NCBI RefSeq assembly: GCF_030326305.1 | Contig: NZ_JACAKB010000001.1 | Span: 309,485 to 373,484 of the forward strand | Reading direction: 5' to 3' | Length of the DNA stretch: 64,000 bases | From: Myroides odoratimimus | GTDB taxonomy: Bacteria; Bacteroidota; Bacteroidia; Flavobacteriales; Flavobacteriaceae | Shown: positions 43,331 through 53,742 of the stretch, piece after piece | Numbering within the stretch: position 1 is the first letter of the stretch | Layout of the letters: every line of letters begins with the position of its first letter | Program-made: the position numbers and the translations under genes | Notes under the pieces: model-generated | What the model saw: only the letters and a program-made list of their open reading frames with translations | Databases searched by the model: none | What the model was told of the DNA's origin: nothing

Positions 43331-45097
43331 ATGAGGTTTTTAAGAAATGTTTTAGCTACGATAGTAGGTCTGTTTATATTCTTCGGAATATTATTTTTTG
43401 GACTGATGATCATTGGCGTAGCTATGGGAAGTAGTTCTGATACTGTTACGGTAAAAGATAGTTCAGTTATTAATTTAGATTTATCTAGTGTGAAATATGA
43501 CTATGCAGGTAAATATAATATGAAAGAATTCGGCTTTAGAGAAGCTGGGAAAGATGGTGTGTCTGACGTACTAGCGGCTATAGAGTATGCAAAGACAGAT
43601 GATCGTATTAAGGGAATCTCTATTCTGAATAATAACTCTATGCTAGGAGTAGTACAGAAACGCGAGATTAGAAATAAACTGGAAGAGTTTAAAGCAACAG
43701 GTAAGTTCGTATTGGCTTATGCTAATGTATATTCACAAGGAGAATATTATTTAAACTCTATCGCAGATACTATTTATGTTAACCCAGTAGGAGGGTTAGA
43801 CTTTAAGGGATTGTCTACAGAGATTCTTTACTTAAAAGGATTACAAGACAAAACGGGAGTACAAATGGAAGTAATGAGACACGGTAAATATAAAAGTGCT
43901 GTAGAACCATTCTTACAAGAACATATGAGTGAGGCGAATAGAGAGCAGACAACAGTGTTCTTAAAGTCTATTTGGGAAACATTAGTTAACGATATCTCTA
44001 AGAGCAGAAAGATATCTGTAGATAGCTTAAATATGATAGCAAATAATCTAGGAGCTAGAACACCTAAATTAGCTTTAAAAACAGGATTAGTGGATAAAGT
44101 AGCTTATGAGGATGAGTATCATGCAGCTATCAAACATGAATTAGGTGTAGAAGGAGATAAAGATTATAATAGCGTAGATATCTTAGATTACGTTAAAGAT
44201 GTGATTGTAAAAAATAGTGCCAAAACAGCTAAGGACCGTATTGCGGTAATCTATGCACAAGGGGAGATTAGAGATGGTGAAGGTAGTGTAAGCTATATCG
44301 GTGAAGGATCTATCAACCGTGCTCTAAAAGCAGCAAGAAAAGATGATAAGATAAAAGCTATCGTACTAAGAGTAAATAGCCCTGGTGGTAGTGCTCTGAC
44401 TTCTGAATTAATCTGGAGAGAGATAGAGTTGACTAAAAAAGTGAAGCCAGTGATTGTTTCTATGGGAGATGTAGCTGCATCAGGAGGGTATTATATCTCT
44501 AGTAATGCAGATAGAATCTTCGCAGATCCAGGAACGATTACAGGTTCTATAGGGGTATTCGGTATGGTTCCGAACTTTAAAGCATTAGCTACAAAGTATG
44601 GAGTAAATGCAGAGCAGGTGAAGACACATGATAATGCGGCTAACTATAGTCCGTTTAGAGATGTTGATCCAGGCTTTAGAATGATGGTGACAGAAGGTAT
44701 AGAGGATGTTTACACTACATTCGTTCAGAGAGTAGCTGATGGAAGAAAGATGACAGTAGAACAAGTAAATGAATTAGCGCAAGGTAGAGTGTGGACTGGA
44801 AAAGATGCACTAGAAAATAAACTAGTAGATGAATTAGGAGGATTAGATACAGCTATCGCTTATGCTGCTAAAAAGGTAGAGATAGACGACTATAAAGTAG
44901 TAAACTACCCAGAGTATAAAATGAAGTTCGAAGATATGCTTAGAGGGTATTTAGGTGCTTCTGTGTTTAAATCAGAAGAAGAGTTAATCAAAGAAAAGAT
45001 AGGTGAAGCTAACTATGAAATGATAGAGAGACTTAACTATTTCAACAATATGAGAGGTGTACAAGCAATATTGCCTTTTGAAGTAAAAATAGAGTAG
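43331..45097 (+). CDS. sppA: Signal peptide peptidase SppA, 67K type
   Basis: This 588-residue protein has one N-terminal membrane helix (about 9-33) and two ClpP-like peptidase S49 domains. The general-base Lys is in MRHGKYKSAVEP (about residue 187) in the first domain, and the nucleophile Ser in GDVAASGGYY (about 384) in the second. It cleaves leftover signal peptides in the cytoplasmic membrane. It is divergent from folK and ends at a terminator. Confidence 0.93.
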   Translation: MRFLRNVLATIVGLFIFFGILFFGLMIIGVAMGSSSDTVTVKDSSVINLDLSSVKYDYAGKYNMKEFGFREAGKDGVSDVLAAIEYAKTDDRIKGISILNNNSMLGVVQKREIRNKLEEFKATGKFVLAYANVYSQGEYYLNSIADTIYVNPVGGLDFKGLSTEILYLKGLQDKTGVQMEVMRHGKYKSAVEPFLQEHMSEANREQTTVFLKSIWETLVNDISKSRKISVDSLNMIANNLGARTPKLALKTGLVDKVAYEDEYHAAIKHELGVEGDKDYNSVDILDYVKDVIVKNSAKTAKDRIAVIYAQGEIRDGEGSVSYIGEGSINRALKAARKDDKIKAIVLRVNSPGGSALTSELIWREIELTKKVKPVIVSMGDVAASGGYYISSNADRIFADPGTITGSIGVFGMVPNFKALATKYGVNAEQVKTHDNAANYSPFRDVDPGFRMMVTEGIEDVYTTFVQRVADGRKMTVEQVNELAQGRVWTGKDALENKLVDELGGLDTAIAYAAKKVEIDDYKVVNYPEYKMKFEDMLRGYLGASVFKSEEELIKEKIGEANYEMIERLNYFNNMRGVQAILPFEVKIE

Positions 45098-45165
45098 TTA
45101 TAAGATAATGTTATAGTCAAATTTATGCTTTAGTTAAAGAAGGCATAAATTGATTAATATCGAAT

Positions 45166-45207
45166 AAAGAGTTATCCTTTTAAACTAGGGATAACTCTTT
45201 TTTTTTG
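45166..45207 (+). terminator. Terminator of sppA
   Basis: AAAGAGTTATCC and GGATAACTCTTT pair perfectly, followed by eight T; 69 bases past the stop. Confidence 0.88.
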
Positions 45208-45232
45208 TTATTTTGTAATAAAATGAAAAGTT

Positions 45233-47863
45233 ATGAATAAAAAGGTTTTAAAGTGGACAGGAGGTATAGTGTTGGGATTGTTTATCTTACTAATGCTAAC
45301 GCCTATTTTGTTTAAGGGAAAGATACAGGATTTAGTGCTTAAAACTATTAATGACAACTTAAATGCGAAGGTGACATTCGAGAAAGTAGACCTGAGCTTT
45401 ATACGTAACTTTCCTAAGGCAACAGTAGTGATTAAGGATTTGGCTGTTGTGAATAAAGAACCATTTGCAGGAGATACCTTAGTATCTGCAAAAATGATAG
45501 GACTAAAGATGTCTATTATGGAGTTGTTCAATGGAGCTGATAAGCCTATGAGTATAGAAGATATCTTGGTAGAGAATGCTAAAGTTAACGTGATAGTGAA
45601 TGAACAAGGAGTAGCTAACTATGATATAGCATTAAAAAAGGAAGATGAAGAGGATGAGGATTCTTCGGATAAAGATCCGTTCTCTTTAGCTTTAGATCAT
45701 TATAAGATAGACAATCTAAACCTAACGTATAAAGATTTAGGGAGTAAGATGATGTTTACTATTAACGAGTTCTATCACCAAGGGACGGGTAATCTATCAG
45801 ATGATGTACTGGATTTAGATACAGAGTCTAAAGCAAAAGTTTCGTTTGTAATGGATGGTACAAAGTTTTTGAATGAGGTCAACTTATCATTGAAAGCTTT
45901 AATCGGAATGGATATGACGAAGCAATTGTATTCGTTTAAAGAGAATAAAGCATTGATTAATCAGTTGCCATTAGCATTTGATGGTTCAGTTCAGTTATTA
46001 GATGAAGGACAGCAGTTTGACTTGAGTTTTGCTACTCCTGATTCGGACTTTAAAAACTTCTTAGGATTAATACCAGAAGCTTATGCGGGTAATCTAAAAG
46101 GGGTGACTACATCAGGTGATTTTAAAGTAGAAGGAAAGGTAAAAGGTAAAATGACAGAAATGACTATTCCTACACTAGCTATTCACATGAATGCAAAAAA
46201 TGCTTCTTTTAAGTACCCAGATCTTCCTAAAGCAGTACAAAATATTCTATTAGATGTTAATGTGATGAATGAGACAGGGATAATGAAAGATCTGTATGTA
46301 GATATTAACCAATTGTCATTTAAGATAGATCAAGATGTATTCAATGCGAAAGCGAAGATTAAGAACATTAGTGAGAATGCGTTAGTAGATGCAAATTTTG
46401 ATGGGATTATTAATTTAGCAAATGTATCTAAAGCATATCCTGTGAAACTAGATACACCACTGACAGGGATATTAAAAGCGAAAGTAGCTACTAATTTTGA
46501 TATGAACTCTGTAGAGAAAGAGCAATATCAAAATATAAAAAACAGTGGTAGCATATCTTTGACAGGTTTTAATTTTAGCACAGATGCGATGGCTAAGCCA
46601 ATGCAAATACAAGAGGCAGCTCTTACTTTTAATACAAGTAATGTTACGCTAAATAAGCTTGCTATAAAAACGGGTACTTCAGATTTAAATGCAGACGGAA
46701 GATTAGATAACCTATATGGTTTCTTATTTAAGAAACAGACCTTAAAAGGGAACTTTAATTTAAACTCTAATAATTTTGTATTAGCTGATTTATTAAAAGA
46801 AGACACTTCTAAAGTAGAAGATAAGAAAGAGAAATCAACTACGACAAAAGCATCTGATCCATTAAAGATTCCAGGGTTCTTAGATTGTACAATTAATGCA
46901 AATGCAAAGACGGTAGTATACGATGACCTAACACTTAAAAATGTAAAAGGAACATTAGTGATTAAGGATGAAGCTGCACGTCTTCAGAATATGTCAACAG
47001 ATCTTTTTGGTGGGAAAATAGCTTTTGGAGGAAATGTGTCAACAAAAGAAGCTATACCTACATTTGATATGAACTTAGGATTACAAAGCTTAGATATCAA
47101 ACAGACTTTTACTGATTTAGGGTTTTTAAAAGCTGTAGCACCTATTGCTAATGTAATGTCAGGAAAAGTAAATGCAGCTGTAGTGATGAAAGGGAAGTTA
47201 AATGCTGCAGATTTATCACCAGATTTAAATACAATGTCAGGTGATATAAAAGGTGATTTAGCGAATGCTAGTATTAATGCTCAGAATTCTAAACTATTAT
47301 CTTCATTAGATGGAGCGTTGAACTTCATTGATTTGAAGAATCTAGATTTGAGTAATAAAAAGATGCATATTGTTTTTAATAATGGACGTGTACAGTTTAA
47401 ACCTTTTGATATAAAAACAAAAGACTTAGCAGTGACTGTATCAGGAGAGCATGGCTTTGATCAAAGTCTTAATTATGCTTTGGACTTTAAAGTACCAGCT
47501 AAATTACTAGGTAATGATGTCGCTAATGCATTGACTGCTTTAGGACCTAAATCTAGTAATAAGTTTGATGCAATACCTGTGAAAGTAGGGGTAACAGGTG
47601 ACTTTACCAACCCAAAGGTGTCTGCTAATATGGCTGATGTAGTAAAGAATATTACAAATGAAATCTTAGAAGAACAAAAGAATCAATTAGTTGGAAAAGG
47701 TAAAGATGCATTGTTAGATATCTTAGGAGGGAAGAAGGAAAATAATACCTCAGGTGAAGAGAATACAACAAAGAAAAATGAAACTGAAGAAACAGTCAAC
47801 AAAATTAGTGAAGGCTTAAAAGGGCTGTTCGGTAAAAAGAAAAAGACCGAAGAAACAGAATAG
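45233..47863 (+). CDS. AsmA-family protein
   Basis: This 876-residue protein has one N-terminal membrane helix (about 7-25), then a long periplasmic part with the AsmA N-terminal pattern (FKGKIQDLVLKTINDNLNA, KVDLSFIRNFPKA) and a strand-rich C-terminal AsmA_2-like part (about 550-800). A Lys/Glu-rich tail ends the protein. AsmA-like proteins are long bridges thought to move phospholipids to the outer membrane; the role is from family knowledge. Closed by a strong terminator. Confidence 0.85.
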   Translation: MNKKVLKWTGGIVLGLFILLMLTPILFKGKIQDLVLKTINDNLNAKVTFEKVDLSFIRNFPKATVVIKDLAVVNKEPFAGDTLVSAKMIGLKMSIMELFNGADKPMSIEDILVENAKVNVIVNEQGVANYDIALKKEDEEDEDSSDKDPFSLALDHYKIDNLNLTYKDLGSKMMFTINEFYHQGTGNLSDDVLDLDTESKAKVSFVMDGTKFLNEVNLSLKALIGMDMTKQLYSFKENKALINQLPLAFDGSVQLLDEGQQFDLSFATPDSDFKNFLGLIPEAYAGNLKGVTTSGDFKVEGKVKGKMTEMTIPTLAIHMNAKNASFKYPDLPKAVQNILLDVNVMNETGIMKDLYVDINQLSFKIDQDVFNAKAKIKNISENALVDANFDGIINLANVSKAYPVKLDTPLTGILKAKVATNFDMNSVEKEQYQNIKNSGSISLTGFNFSTDAMAKPMQIQEAALTFNTSNVTLNKLAIKTGTSDLNADGRLDNLYGFLFKKQTLKGNFNLNSNNFVLADLLKEDTSKVEDKKEKSTTTKASDPLKIPGFLDCTINANAKTVVYDDLTLKNVKGTLVIKDEAARLQNMSTDLFGGKIAFGGNVSTKEAIPTFDMNLGLQSLDIKQTFTDLGFLKAVAPIANVMSGKVNAAVVMKGKLNAADLSPDLNTMSGDIKGDLANASINAQNSKLLSSLDGALNFIDLKNLDLSNKKMHIVFNNGRVQFKPFDIKTKDLAVTVSGEHGFDQSLNYALDFKVPAKLLGNDVANALTALGPKSSNKFDAIPVKVGVTGDFTNPKVSANMADVVKNITNEILEEQKNQLVGKGKDALLDILGGKKENNTSGEENTTKKNETEETVNKISEGLKGLFGKKKKTEETE

Positions 47864-47866
47864 TAT

Positions 47867-47903
47867 AAAATAAACGAGCTCCATTATGGAGCTCGTTTAT
47901 TTT
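47867..47903. terminator. Bidirectional terminator
   Basis: AAAATAAACGAGCTCC (47867-47882) pairs perfectly with 47888-47903, between converging genes. Confidence 0.9.
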
Positions 47904-47912
47904 ATGTATGTA

Positions 47913-48710
47913 TTAAATGATTTCGATATTAATCATATATCCTTCATAAGTACGGATATTAAATACAGTACCATCTTCGAATAGTAAATATTGTCCTTTG
48001 ACACCTTTTAATTTACCTTCATAAGAAGGAGTTTTGTCGAGGTTAAGACTTTTTATCTTTGTTGGAAACTGTATGACAGGGTAATCTAGATTAATGATAG
48101 AAGAGTCAGTTTGATCAAAGTAAGGTCTTACTTCTTCTGGTAGTTTCTCTTTTAGAGAATTTCTTATTTCTTCTAAGTTGGTTTCTAGTACTTCATTCTG
48201 TAGCATCTTTCTCCAATTCGTTTTGTCTGTAAACATATCTTTTAGAGCTACCTCAGTGATTCCTGCTAAATATCTATTAGGTACTTCTACTATCTCTATT
48301 GCTTTAGAAGCTCCTTGGTCTATCCATCTAGTAGGTACTTGTGTTTTTCTAGTTACCCCTACTTTTACATCACTAGCCACTGCTAGATATACGATATGTG
48401 GTTGTATCTGTACCTTCGTTTCATACTCTAGGTCTCTATCTTCTATCCCTAGGTGAGCTGTACTTAACTCAGGCCTCATGATCCAATCACCTACTTGCGC
48501 ACTAGAGTAAAAACACTCATAACAAAAACCTTGTCTAAATATCTTTTTGTGCTGTCCACAGTTTAAACATTCATATCCTGTAAACTCAATCTTTATGTTT
48601 CTGTCAAGAATCTGATTTATATTGATGAAGTTGCTTTTAAATACTAAATAGTATTCAATAGGGGTGTTAAATTCCGTCTGCATTTTGTTTAAAACTCCTT
48701 CGTATTGCAT
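47913..48710 (-). CDS. DUF2797 protein
   Basis: I chose ATG 48710 (265 aa, MQYEGVLNKM). A CxxC pair (CLNCGQHKK) and a second (CYECFY), at about 77-100, could bind zinc. Further typical DUF2797 segments are HIVYLAVASDVKVGVTRK and RWIDQGASKAI. The middle part resembles GIY-YIG-like folds only vaguely. Function unknown. Confidence 0.8.
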   Translation of the reverse strand: MQYEGVLNKMQTEFNTPIEYYLVFKSNFININQILDRNIKIEFTGYECLNCGQHKKIFRQGFCYECFYSSAQVGDWIMRPELSTAHLGIEDRDLEYETKVQIQPHIVYLAVASDVKVGVTRKTQVPTRWIDQGASKAIEIVEVPNRYLAGITEVALKDMFTDKTNWRKMLQNEVLETNLEEIRNSLKEKLPEEVRPYFDQTDSSIINLDYPVIQFPTKIKSLNLDKTPSYEGKLKGVKGQYLLFEDGTVFNIRTYEGYMINIEII

Positions 48711-48821
48711 AGATAAAATTGTTATTTTTGGGTAAGTTGTAAAAGTACGAAAAAACATTTACGACTGTAATTACTAACTTTTCATAATGAAAAGATTAGA
48801 TACTTGACTAATTAATAAGAT

Positions 48822-50345
48822 ATGGCATTCACAATTATTAATTCTATCGCTTCTTGGATATTGAAGAAGAGAATTCACCAGATAGATCTATTTAGAAAAT
48901 ACCCAAATGAAGTACAAAATGACTTGTTTTTGAATTTAATGAAGACAAATGAGAAGACAATCTTAGGAAAGCAGTTTGGCTACGATAGTATTAAGAGCTA
49001 TGGAGATTTCGCAGAGAGAGTGCCTTTATTTAAGTACGAGGAGTTCGAACCTTATATAGAACGTGCACGCCAAGGAGAGAATAATATCTTTTGGCCAGAG
49101 CCTATTCGTTGGTTTGCTAAGTCAAGTGGAACTACCAATGCAAAAAGTAAGTTTATACCTGTGAGTAATGAAGCATTAGAGAATTGTCATTATAAAGCAG
49201 CAAAAGACTTACTGTGTTTATATTTAAATAACAATGAAGATTCACAGTTATTTACTGGGAAGAGCTTAAGGTTAGGAGGAAGTAAACAACTTTATGAAGA
49301 TAAGAATACTTTCTTTGGAGATCTATCGGCTATCTTAATTGATAATATGCCTTTTTGGGCAGAGTTAAGTAGTACTCCTAGTAATAAGACATCACTGATG
49401 TCTGAATGGGAGAGTAAGATGAATGCGATTATTAAGGAAGTAAGGAATGAGAATGTAACTAGTTTTGCAGGAGTACCTTCATGGATGTTAGTGTTGTTAA
49501 ACCGCATTATACAAGAGACAGGTAGGGGAGATTTATTAGAACTATGGCCTAATGCTGAGGTGTATTTCCACGGAGGAGTTAGTTTTGAGCCTTATAAGGA
49601 TCAATATAAGAAGCTACTACCTAGTGATCGATTTAGATATTATGAGATCTATAATGCTTCTGAAGGTTTCTTTGCTATCCAAGATCAGAATGACTGTAAT
49701 GAACTATTATTAATGTTAGATTACGGAATATTCTATGAGTTTATTCCGATGGATACTTTCGGAACTTCTAATCAAAAGATAATCCCATTATCAGAAGTAG
49801 AGATAGGTAAGAATTATGCACTAGTGATCACTACTAATGCAGGATTAGTAAGATACTTAATCGGAGATACAGTGCGCTTTACTAGTCTATTACCTTACCG
49901 TATTAAAATAACAGGACGTACTAAACATTTTATCAATGTATTCGGTGAAGAACTGATGATAGAGAATACAGACAGAGCACTTGCAAAGACCTGTGCTGAA
50001 TTTAATGCTGAGGTAGCTGAGTACACGGTAGCACCTATATTTATGGAAGGAAAAGAGAAAGGTGCTCACGAATGGGTAGTAGAGTTCAGTAAAGCTCCTG
50101 ATAATTTACAATTGTTCAGTGAAGTACTAGATAAGAATCTACAAGCTCTCAACTCAGATTATGAGGCGAAGCGTACGAATAATATGACTTTAAATCCATT
50201 AGTGTTACACAGTGCTCGTAAAAATCTATTCTATGATTGGCTAAAGAATAACAATAAACTTGGAGGACAACATAAGGTACCACGTTTATCTAATGAACGT
50301 ATATTATTAGAAGAACTGCTATCAATGCAACGTATATTTGTGTAA
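48822..50345 (+). CDS. GH3-family acyl-adenylate-forming protein
   Basis: This 507-residue protein belongs to the bacterial GH3 family, named after plant enzymes that join amino acids to acyl acids. The ATP-binding loop is SSGTTNAKSKFIPVS (about residue 103), followed later by YNASEGFFAIQ and the hinge ITGRTKHFINVFGEELM. It should adenylate a carboxylic acid and transfer it to an amine; the bacterial substrate is not known. It is a single gene. Confidence 0.9.
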   Translation: MAFTIINSIASWILKKRIHQIDLFRKYPNEVQNDLFLNLMKTNEKTILGKQFGYDSIKSYGDFAERVPLFKYEEFEPYIERARQGENNIFWPEPIRWFAKSSGTTNAKSKFIPVSNEALENCHYKAAKDLLCLYLNNNEDSQLFTGKSLRLGGSKQLYEDKNTFFGDLSAILIDNMPFWAELSSTPSNKTSLMSEWESKMNAIIKEVRNENVTSFAGVPSWMLVLLNRIIQETGRGDLLELWPNAEVYFHGGVSFEPYKDQYKKLLPSDRFRYYEIYNASEGFFAIQDQNDCNELLLMLDYGIFYEFIPMDTFGTSNQKIIPLSEVEIGKNYALVITTNAGLVRYLIGDTVRFTSLLPYRIKITGRTKHFINVFGEELMIENTDRALAKTCAEFNAEVAEYTVAPIFMEGKEKGAHEWVVEFSKAPDNLQLFSEVLDKNLQALNSDYEAKRTNNMTLNPLVLHSARKNLFYDWLKNNNKLGGQHKVPRLSNERILLEELLSMQRIFV

Positions 50346-50368
50346 TCTACTAGAATAAAATCTATATC

Positions 50369-50398
50369 AAAGCATTCATTTTAATGGATGCTTTTTTT
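50369..50398 (+). terminator. Terminator of the GH3 gene
   Basis: AAAGCATTCAT and ATGGATGCTTT pair with one mismatch around a short loop, then a T-run. Confidence 0.8.
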
Positions 50399-50500
50399 AT
50401 ATCTAGTTATTAGTGCTTTAAAAGAATTGATTGTAATTAACTGTAATACAGTATTGTATTTAAGTTGAGGTAAGTATTGGACTAGAAAAATATGGGTATA

Positions 50501-50527
50501 AAAAAACCCTGCCTGGCAGGGTCTTTT
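50501..50527 (-). terminator. Terminator of the small lipoprotein gene
   Basis: ACCCTG and CAGGGT pair around CCTGG, with A-run and T-run on the two sides; the minus-strand gene ends at 50549. Confidence 0.75.
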
Positions 50528-50548
50528 TTATGAACAGTTTTGCTAAAA

Positions 50549-50782
50549 TTATTTAGCAGCTTCTTCTGTAGCTGGAGCTTCCTCAGTAGCTGGAGCTTCT
50601 TCTGTAGCTGGAGCCTCTTCTGTAGCTTCTGGAGCAACTTCTTCAGTAGCTGGAGCTTCCTCAGTTACTACTTCTTCAGTTGTTGTTTCTTCTACAGCTG
50701 GTTCTTTTGCAGTTTCTTTACAAGAAACGAAAGATACTCCCATCATTGCTACTAAAGCGATGCTTAATGCGATTTTTTTCAT
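50549..50782 (-). CDS. Small lipoprotein with EEAPAT repeats
   Basis: The 77 residues start with a lipoprotein signal peptide (lipobox FVSC, Cys about residue 21). Almost all of the mature part is Glu/Ala/Pro/Thr low complexity, with EEAPAT repeated about five times. It would be a flexible, strongly acidic surface or periplasmic lipoprotein. Repeat number probably varies between strains through slippage. Function unknown. Confidence 0.7.
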   Translation of the reverse strand: MKKIALSIALVAMMGVSFVSCKETAKEPAVEETTTEEVVTEEAPATEEVAPEATEEAPATEEAPATEEAPATEEAAK

Positions 50783-50901
50783 CTTACTAAATTATAAAAG
50801 TTAATTATTAATTCGTGACAAATATATGAATTTTTTGGTTCGCAAAACTTTTTTTGAATATTTTTTTTTAATCAGTAAGTTGTTGTAAACCAATGTTTTA
50901 A

Positions 50902-53055
50902 TTACTTGTTTTTCTTAGGTTCTACTAATTTCATCTCCTCAATTAGATGTTTTGCATCTGCAAACTTATCTATAATGAATAAAATGTATCTAGCATCTAC
51001 CATAATGTTACGACAAATAGATGGATCATAGTATATATCACTCATCGTTCCTTCCCAAACACGGTCAAAGTTTAACCCTATTAGATTACCCTCTGCATCG
51101 ATAGCTGGACTTCCAGAGTTTCCTCCAGTTGTATGGTTAGTAGCGATGAAGTTCACAGGTAATTTACCATTATCTGCATACTGTCCGTAGTCTTTCTTAT
51201 TATATAGATCTACTAATTTTGCAGGTACGTCGAATTCATAGTCACCAGGTACATATTTCTCCATAATACCTTCTAAATGAGTTACAGGTTCGTAGTACGT
51301 AGCGTCTTTAGGGAAGTACCCATCTACTTTACCATAAGTAACACGTAGTGTACTATTAGCATCAGGGAATATTCTAGCATCAGGATATAAGTCTAACTGA
51401 GCTTTCATAAACGTACGTTGTAAAGCTGCTATTTCTCTTTCTAATTCTTCGTATTTAGGTAATACATTCTGAATATAGTTTTCGATTAGTGCTTTAGCAA
51501 AAGCGTATCCTTTATCGTTATTGATATTTTTTACTACTTGATCAGCATTACCTTTTAATAATTCTTGTAATCCTGCATAAGTAGTTAATTTACTATTCGC
51601 ATAGATATCTTTAGTGATAGCTGAGATGTTAGCTCCATTTAATTCTTTAGGTAAGAATTGTTTAGGTGCATCTTTTGCATACATTTCTACGATAGCCTCG
51701 AATACTTTCTCGTCAACTGCTTTGCTGTAGTTTTTGTAGAACTTGTCTTGCCCTTTGATTAAGTTCTCACGTCTGCTGTTGAATGCTTGTTCGTTAGACG
51801 CATAAGTCTCTAAAGCATATACTCTCCAAGCCGCAGCTAGAAGTTCAGCATTGCGTTGTACTACTTCAGCGAAGTAATCTTTACTAATAGCATAAGGTTT
51901 AATATCTCCATAAAGTTTCTCAAACTTAGCAGGGATATCAGCATAAGCTTTAGTGTTTTTATTTTTCTTAGCTCTTGCGATGAAGTCTTTTTCGAAGTCT
52001 TGTTTCGCTTGTATAGCGTTAGTCTTTTTTAGACCTTGGCTTTCTCCGATCCATTTTTTCCAATAGTTAGCTGTGCTAGCATATTTAGAAGCATATTGAA
52101 TCTTGATTGCTTGATCTGCACGCATAAACTCATCAGTGATCTTAAGTGCTTTATCACGGATACCGATTCTTACAGGGTTTAGATCGTTTACGATTTGTTC
52201 TACTGCATAAGATGGTAAGTACTCCTGTGTTCTACCTGGGTAACCAAATACCATAGTGAAGTCACCTTCTTCTACACCACTAAGAGAGATAGGGAAGAAG
52301 TGCTTAGGACGGTAAGGTACATTATCTTTTGAGTATGCAGCTGGTTTATTGTCTTTGTCAGCATATATTCTGAATAGTGAGAAGTCACCTGTGTGACGTG
52401 GCCATACCCAGTTATCTGTATCAGAACCAAATTTACCAATAGATGATGGTGGTGCACCTACTAGACGTACATCTTTAAAAGTCTCTGTTACGAATAAGAT
52501 ATATTGATTTCCTTCATAAAAAGATTTAATCTTATTGTCTTGCCATTTTTCTTTAGGGAATTTAGCTACTGTTGTAGTAATGTTCTTTTGGATCTTAGCT
52601 TGTTTCTCTATTTCAGAATCTTTAGCTACGATACCAGCCATTACTTCTTTAGTCACATCCTCTATGCGAACGATGAAGGTAACTTCTAAGTTTTCGTTAG
52701 GTAGCTCTTGAGCCATAGATTTAGCCCAGAATCCGTTAGCTAAGTAATCATTCTCTACAGAAGAGTGTGCTTGGATCTGTCCATATCCACAGTGGTGATT
52801 AGTTAGTAAAAGACCTTGTGAAGAGATAACTTCAGAAGTACACCCACCATTGAAGTGAGGTACTGCATCTTTCATACTAGATTGGTTCACATCGTAGATA
52901 TCTTCGATAGACATCTTCATTCCAAGGCTTTTCATTTCTGTTTCATTCATTCCCTTTAGCAGAGAAGGAATCCACATCCCACCTTGTTGTGCATAGATAG
53001 GTAAAGCTACCAATACTACAAGTGCCTTAAATAGATTTTTAATCTTTTTATTCAT
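50902..53055 (-). CDS. S46-family dipeptidyl peptidase, DPP11 type
   Basis: I chose ATG 53055 (717 aa), which opens a good signal peptide ending IYAQ. The catalytic His is in TNHHCGYG (about 86) and the Ser in GNSGSP (about 647). In Porphyromonas DPP11, Arg673 lies 18 residues after Ser655 and sets specificity for Asp/Glu at P1; here an Arg (FDRVWEG) lies exactly 18 after the Ser, where DPP7 has Gly. So it likely releases acidic dipeptides in the periplasm, for amino-acid use. Confidence 0.9.
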   Translation of the reverse strand: MNKKIKNLFKALVVLVALPIYAQQGGMWIPSLLKGMNETEMKSLGMKMSIEDIYDVNQSSMKDAVPHFNGGCTSEVISSQGLLLTNHHCGYGQIQAHSSVENDYLANGFWAKSMAQELPNENLEVTFIVRIEDVTKEVMAGIVAKDSEIEKQAKIQKNITTTVAKFPKEKWQDNKIKSFYEGNQYILFVTETFKDVRLVGAPPSSIGKFGSDTDNWVWPRHTGDFSLFRIYADKDNKPAAYSKDNVPYRPKHFFPISLSGVEEGDFTMVFGYPGRTQEYLPSYAVEQIVNDLNPVRIGIRDKALKITDEFMRADQAIKIQYASKYASTANYWKKWIGESQGLKKTNAIQAKQDFEKDFIARAKKNKNTKAYADIPAKFEKLYGDIKPYAISKDYFAEVVQRNAELLAAAWRVYALETYASNEQAFNSRRENLIKGQDKFYKNYSKAVDEKVFEAIVEMYAKDAPKQFLPKELNGANISAITKDIYANSKLTTYAGLQELLKGNADQVVKNINNDKGYAFAKALIENYIQNVLPKYEELEREIAALQRTFMKAQLDLYPDARIFPDANSTLRVTYGKVDGYFPKDATYYEPVTHLEGIMEKYVPGDYEFDVPAKLVDLYNKKDYGQYADNGKLPVNFIATNHTTGGNSGSPAIDAEGNLIGLNFDRVWEGTMSDIYYDPSICRNIMVDARYILFIIDKFADAKHLIEEMKLVEPKKNK

Positions 53056-53088
53056 AAAAGTGTTAGTTAGAATTGAATTCGCTGGCAA

Positions 53089-53742
53089 GATACAATATTA
53101 CATGGGAACGCTAAAATCGAAATATGTTAATACGTGATAGTACTGTTGGAGTATAATGATTCGTAGTTTTAGTTTTATAAGAAAGTAATCTGTCTGTACC
53201 GATTCCGTTTATTCAGCCTAGATAACGGACTTACTACGCACTCATAACAGACTCACTATGGACTCATTCCTATTGAAACTCATTATAAGCACCTATTTGA
53301 TAGAATGTAAGTATGGAGAGAAGTTACCTTATCTTATAGATAGAGAGGTGTGTTTAGAGGGAGAGATAAGACAACTATAATACTATGTATATATAAGGAG
53401 AGGAACGTGTAGTGGCGAATCTAAGTGTTGCTGGAATTATGTCTATATAGCACCCTTTTGGTATGAGACTGTACCCTGTCTTGTGTTAGGTGTTATCTTT
53501 TCAAAAAAGTAGTTTCTAATGCGAAAAAAAGGTGTGTGAGAACGCAAAAAAGAGAATTAGTGTGTTGAAAAAATCATAATTAGTGATTGTGGTGTTGCAG
53601 TAATCAATATTTTGTCTTATATTGGTACATCGGGATTAAAATCCGATCGAGTAGACTTTTTATATAAAAGTTCACGACTAGTATAATTATTAATTCATAT
53701 AAAAAAGGTAAGTAACCACTTTGATTACTTACCTTTTTACTT
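53089..53742. other. Gene-free stretch with imperfect short repeats and one terminator
   Basis: No acceptable gene is seen. At about 53221-53292 a phrase like GACTCACTA or GACTCATTA recurs four or five times at irregular spacing. ATCGG/CCGAT form a small stem at 53627-53645. AAAAGGTAAGTAA and TTACTTACCTTTT (53703-53738) form the terminator of the Kdo transferase gene on the minus strand. Confidence 0.45.

Noticed and set aside
50540-50755. 71-codon frame rich in Phe, Ser, Cys and Trp on the plus strand
   Set aside because: It is the antisense reading of the EEAPAT repeats.
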